Shown in pieces: positions 62,101 through 64,000 of a stretch of DNA of 64,000 bases. Numbering within the stretch: position 1 is the first letter of the stretch; each line of letters starts with the position of its first letter. Made by a program: the position numbers and the translations under genes. This DNA comes from Daucus carota subsp. sativus (Eukaryota; Streptophyta; Magnoliopsida; Apiales; Apiaceae). The DNA is taken from NCBI RefSeq assembly GCF_001625215.2, contig NC_030384.2, positions 44,674,390-44,738,389 of the forward strand. The letters run 5' to 3'. The notes beneath the pieces were generated by a model that was not told the DNA's origin, did no database searches, and saw nothing but the letters and a program-made list of their open reading frames with translations.

Positions 62101-64000
62101 ACATATAAACTGTCAAATCTTCCAGTAATGTATGACTACAATATCTATCCATATACAGAATCATAAATGGTTTCACCAGAGCTTCAATCGGTTACTTGAA
62201 GTATAATATCCATATATTACAGAATTAACATAACGCGTTTTATCTCAGCTTAGGATGGAGTGCCAAAATGTTAAAGATGTAGGACGAGTTTAAAAAAGGG
62301 CACAGAACCTATCTCCATAGGGAAATGGAAACACATATATCCTCAGATATATCAACCATTCATCAACTTGTGATATTTTTAACATTCAAACAATATAAAT
62401 TATCATGTTTTAAATAAAGATCATAAAACTAGGAGAATAACAGGATCCCAGGTAGAGGAATACTGGTCCTGATTGGTAACTACTAGGGAATGGTTTATAC
62501 TTACTACCATATGTGATGGGTACAATTAACTATTCCTATTATACTTAAACTAAATAAGCTTCAACTAATCCATCTTTGTAGATATAATCCTCAATTACGT
62601 GCTCCACATCAGCTATTCTCGTGACCGGTTTGAATCAGTGATAAGTAGTAATATTGATATGATATCATAAAAATGGAGGATGGTGAAGATTTTAAAGCAA
62701 AACATGTTTGACATAAAAATAAATTAGTTCACAACAGTAACTAGCCAGATGCAAATCCCAAATTATTACCGAGTTTAGGAATTTCAACTGTGCAGTAATC
62801 TTTGCATTTCCATCCTTAATTAAGACATCCATCTTTGATAAATTTGTCAATGAAGAAGGGAATCTCCTGCAACAATCTGAAGTTAGGGATCCATTTTGCT
62901 ACCAATATATGAAACTGGAGTTTATATAAACCTACATGCTCGCTAGCAGCCTATCACTGTCCACATAATCATGATAAAGTACTTCTCTAATTGTATATCG
63001 GATTTGATGATCTGATTGAAGCACAATCCCATGTACTTACAACAGAATGATTAGATAGGTTTTAAAACGCCATGCCAGGTTATACATCATAGTATTGATT
63101 TGTTGAAGCTACTTAAAGATTGATGTGGCATCCTATAAGGCCTACTTGATAATAAATTTAGTAAACAAATGACACTGAATTTCGTAAAAATGTGAATCTT
63201 TAGGTCCTTCCTGCCATGTGAATCATTTGAAAGAGTTGTTTCAATTGTCTCTTCCTGTTGTTATTGTTTATTTACGCAGAATAGTTACTCCCTACCTTCT
63301 TCCAGCAAAAGAAACAAAACATGATACACGTCTACACTATACTAAATTCCCAAACAAATAAACGCCGTACAATTTGCAAATGCGGAAGAAAAGAATGCAC
63401 ATATTACACCACTTACTCGAAGACAATCTTAGCAGCAAACAGCCCTGGGGTCCCCGTTCCTAGCCACTCGAAATTCCACCTCCCTTCGAGAAACGGAGAC
63501 CTGAAGAGCTAAAACACCAATTAACATCCTACATTTAACACAAAACCCTTGAAAAATTCTGCAGCTAAAAACATACGTAGTGGGACGAGGCGTTGGATTA
63601 AGCCTCTCGAGACTCGTAATCCTCTCATTAACATCAATCCTCTGGACATCAGTCGTCTTCCCAGAAACTAACCCCTCAAAACCCCCAGCATCCTTAAACT
63701 AAGCCAATCAAAACGAATTAAATAAAATATTGTTGTAAAATCAGTAATTACACAAATTGAATAAAACAAAGTAATTATAAAAATGTATTACAGCGAGAAG
63801 AAGGGACTCTTTAGCAGAGAGGCGCTCCATTTCTTTGGCATAAGTAGCGGAAGCTCCTTGGACAGGTTGCTGCACCATCATTACTCTGCCGACTCTGTGA
63901 CGGCCGATTTTCCGGCCAAAATTGACGGCGGAGTGAAGTTTCCGGCAGAAAATAGTGACGGGAGAATTAGAACAGCTGGTGCCATAGAATGGAGTGACTT
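59169..64000 (-). CDS. plastid fibrillin (PAP/FBN family, FBN7/PAP13-like); 5' end beyond window
   Basis: Seven exons on the minus strand with GT-AG borders and continuous frame: 64000-63792 (partial), 63698-63577, 63500-63417, 62866-62770, 61036-60820, 59885-59833 and 59261-59169 (TAA). They give 290 visible residues. The N-terminal part is basic and Ser/Arg-rich (FCRKLHSAVNFGRKIGRHR), like a chloroplast transit peptide. It is followed by GASATYAKEMERLSAKESLLLA, TTDVQRIDVNERITSLERLNPTPRPTT and SPFLEGRWNFEWLGTGTPGL, then VEGPLRMKEEYAEG and the PAP signature end RLFMISYLDEEILIIRDTAGIPEVLTRL. Fibrillins coat plastoglobules and thylakoid margins and bind lipids. From memory the sequence is closest to Arabidopsis FBN7-type proteins (PGL34/PAP13). 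The start codon is outside the window; an in-frame MM at the end of the transit-like region is a less likely start. Confidence 0.88.

Overview
This window is plant nuclear DNA: AT-rich intergenic sequence, GT-AG introns, many short DNA transposons with intact target-site duplications, and ordinary plant housekeeping genes. The dominant content is a cluster of six intronless-CDS genes of the FAD2 (microsomal oleate Δ12-desaturase) family. Large families of divergent FAD2 genes are typical of polyacetylene-making asterids such as Apiales (carrot and parsley family) and Asteraceae. I favour Apiales, but this is inference and not proven by the sequence.

Layout. 257-3700 (+) is the 3' part of an EMSY-LIKE gene (ENT and Agenet/Tudor domains). 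5116-6704 is a non-autonomous Mutator-like element. 6902-7486 (-) is a two-exon group-1 LEA gene with an ABRE-type promoter. 10380-21091 holds three FAD2-family genes on the + strand (called A, B and C here). 21.1-32 kb is a transposon graveyard, including a three-level nest (Tourist-like, then Stowaway-like, then Mutator-like) and a solo LTR. A broken S-domain receptor kinase (about 32.35-33.45 kb), an F-box gene (34478-35800, -) and the DDX41-type helicase RH35 (36942-39774, -) follow. Two more FAD2-family genes lie on the - strand (D 41761-42927, E 44419-45570). A canonical FAD2 with a 1.7 kb 5'UTR intron is at 49762-50910 (+; F). The right end has MITEs, including a 305-bp pair in perfect inverted orientation, a VQ-motif gene (56792-57334, +) and a seven-exon plastid fibrillin gene (59169-64000, -) whose 5' end lies beyond the window.

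How the FAD2 genes relate. B and E encode the same 383-residue protein except for one residue. C and D are a second close pair. The order B-C then D-E with opposite strands makes an inverted duplication around the F-box/RH35 block. B and E carry an unusual first histidine box (HECDHD instead of HECGHH) kept intact in both copies. C and D have HVLHH in box 3 and short tails after the usual C-terminal ER-retrieval-like motif. A, B, C and E share a GGCGGGC motif upstream of their TATA boxes. A reasonable hypothesis is that F supplies linoleate and the divergent members act later on it (acetylenase or further desaturase steps of polyacetylene synthesis). Substrates cannot be read from sequence alone.
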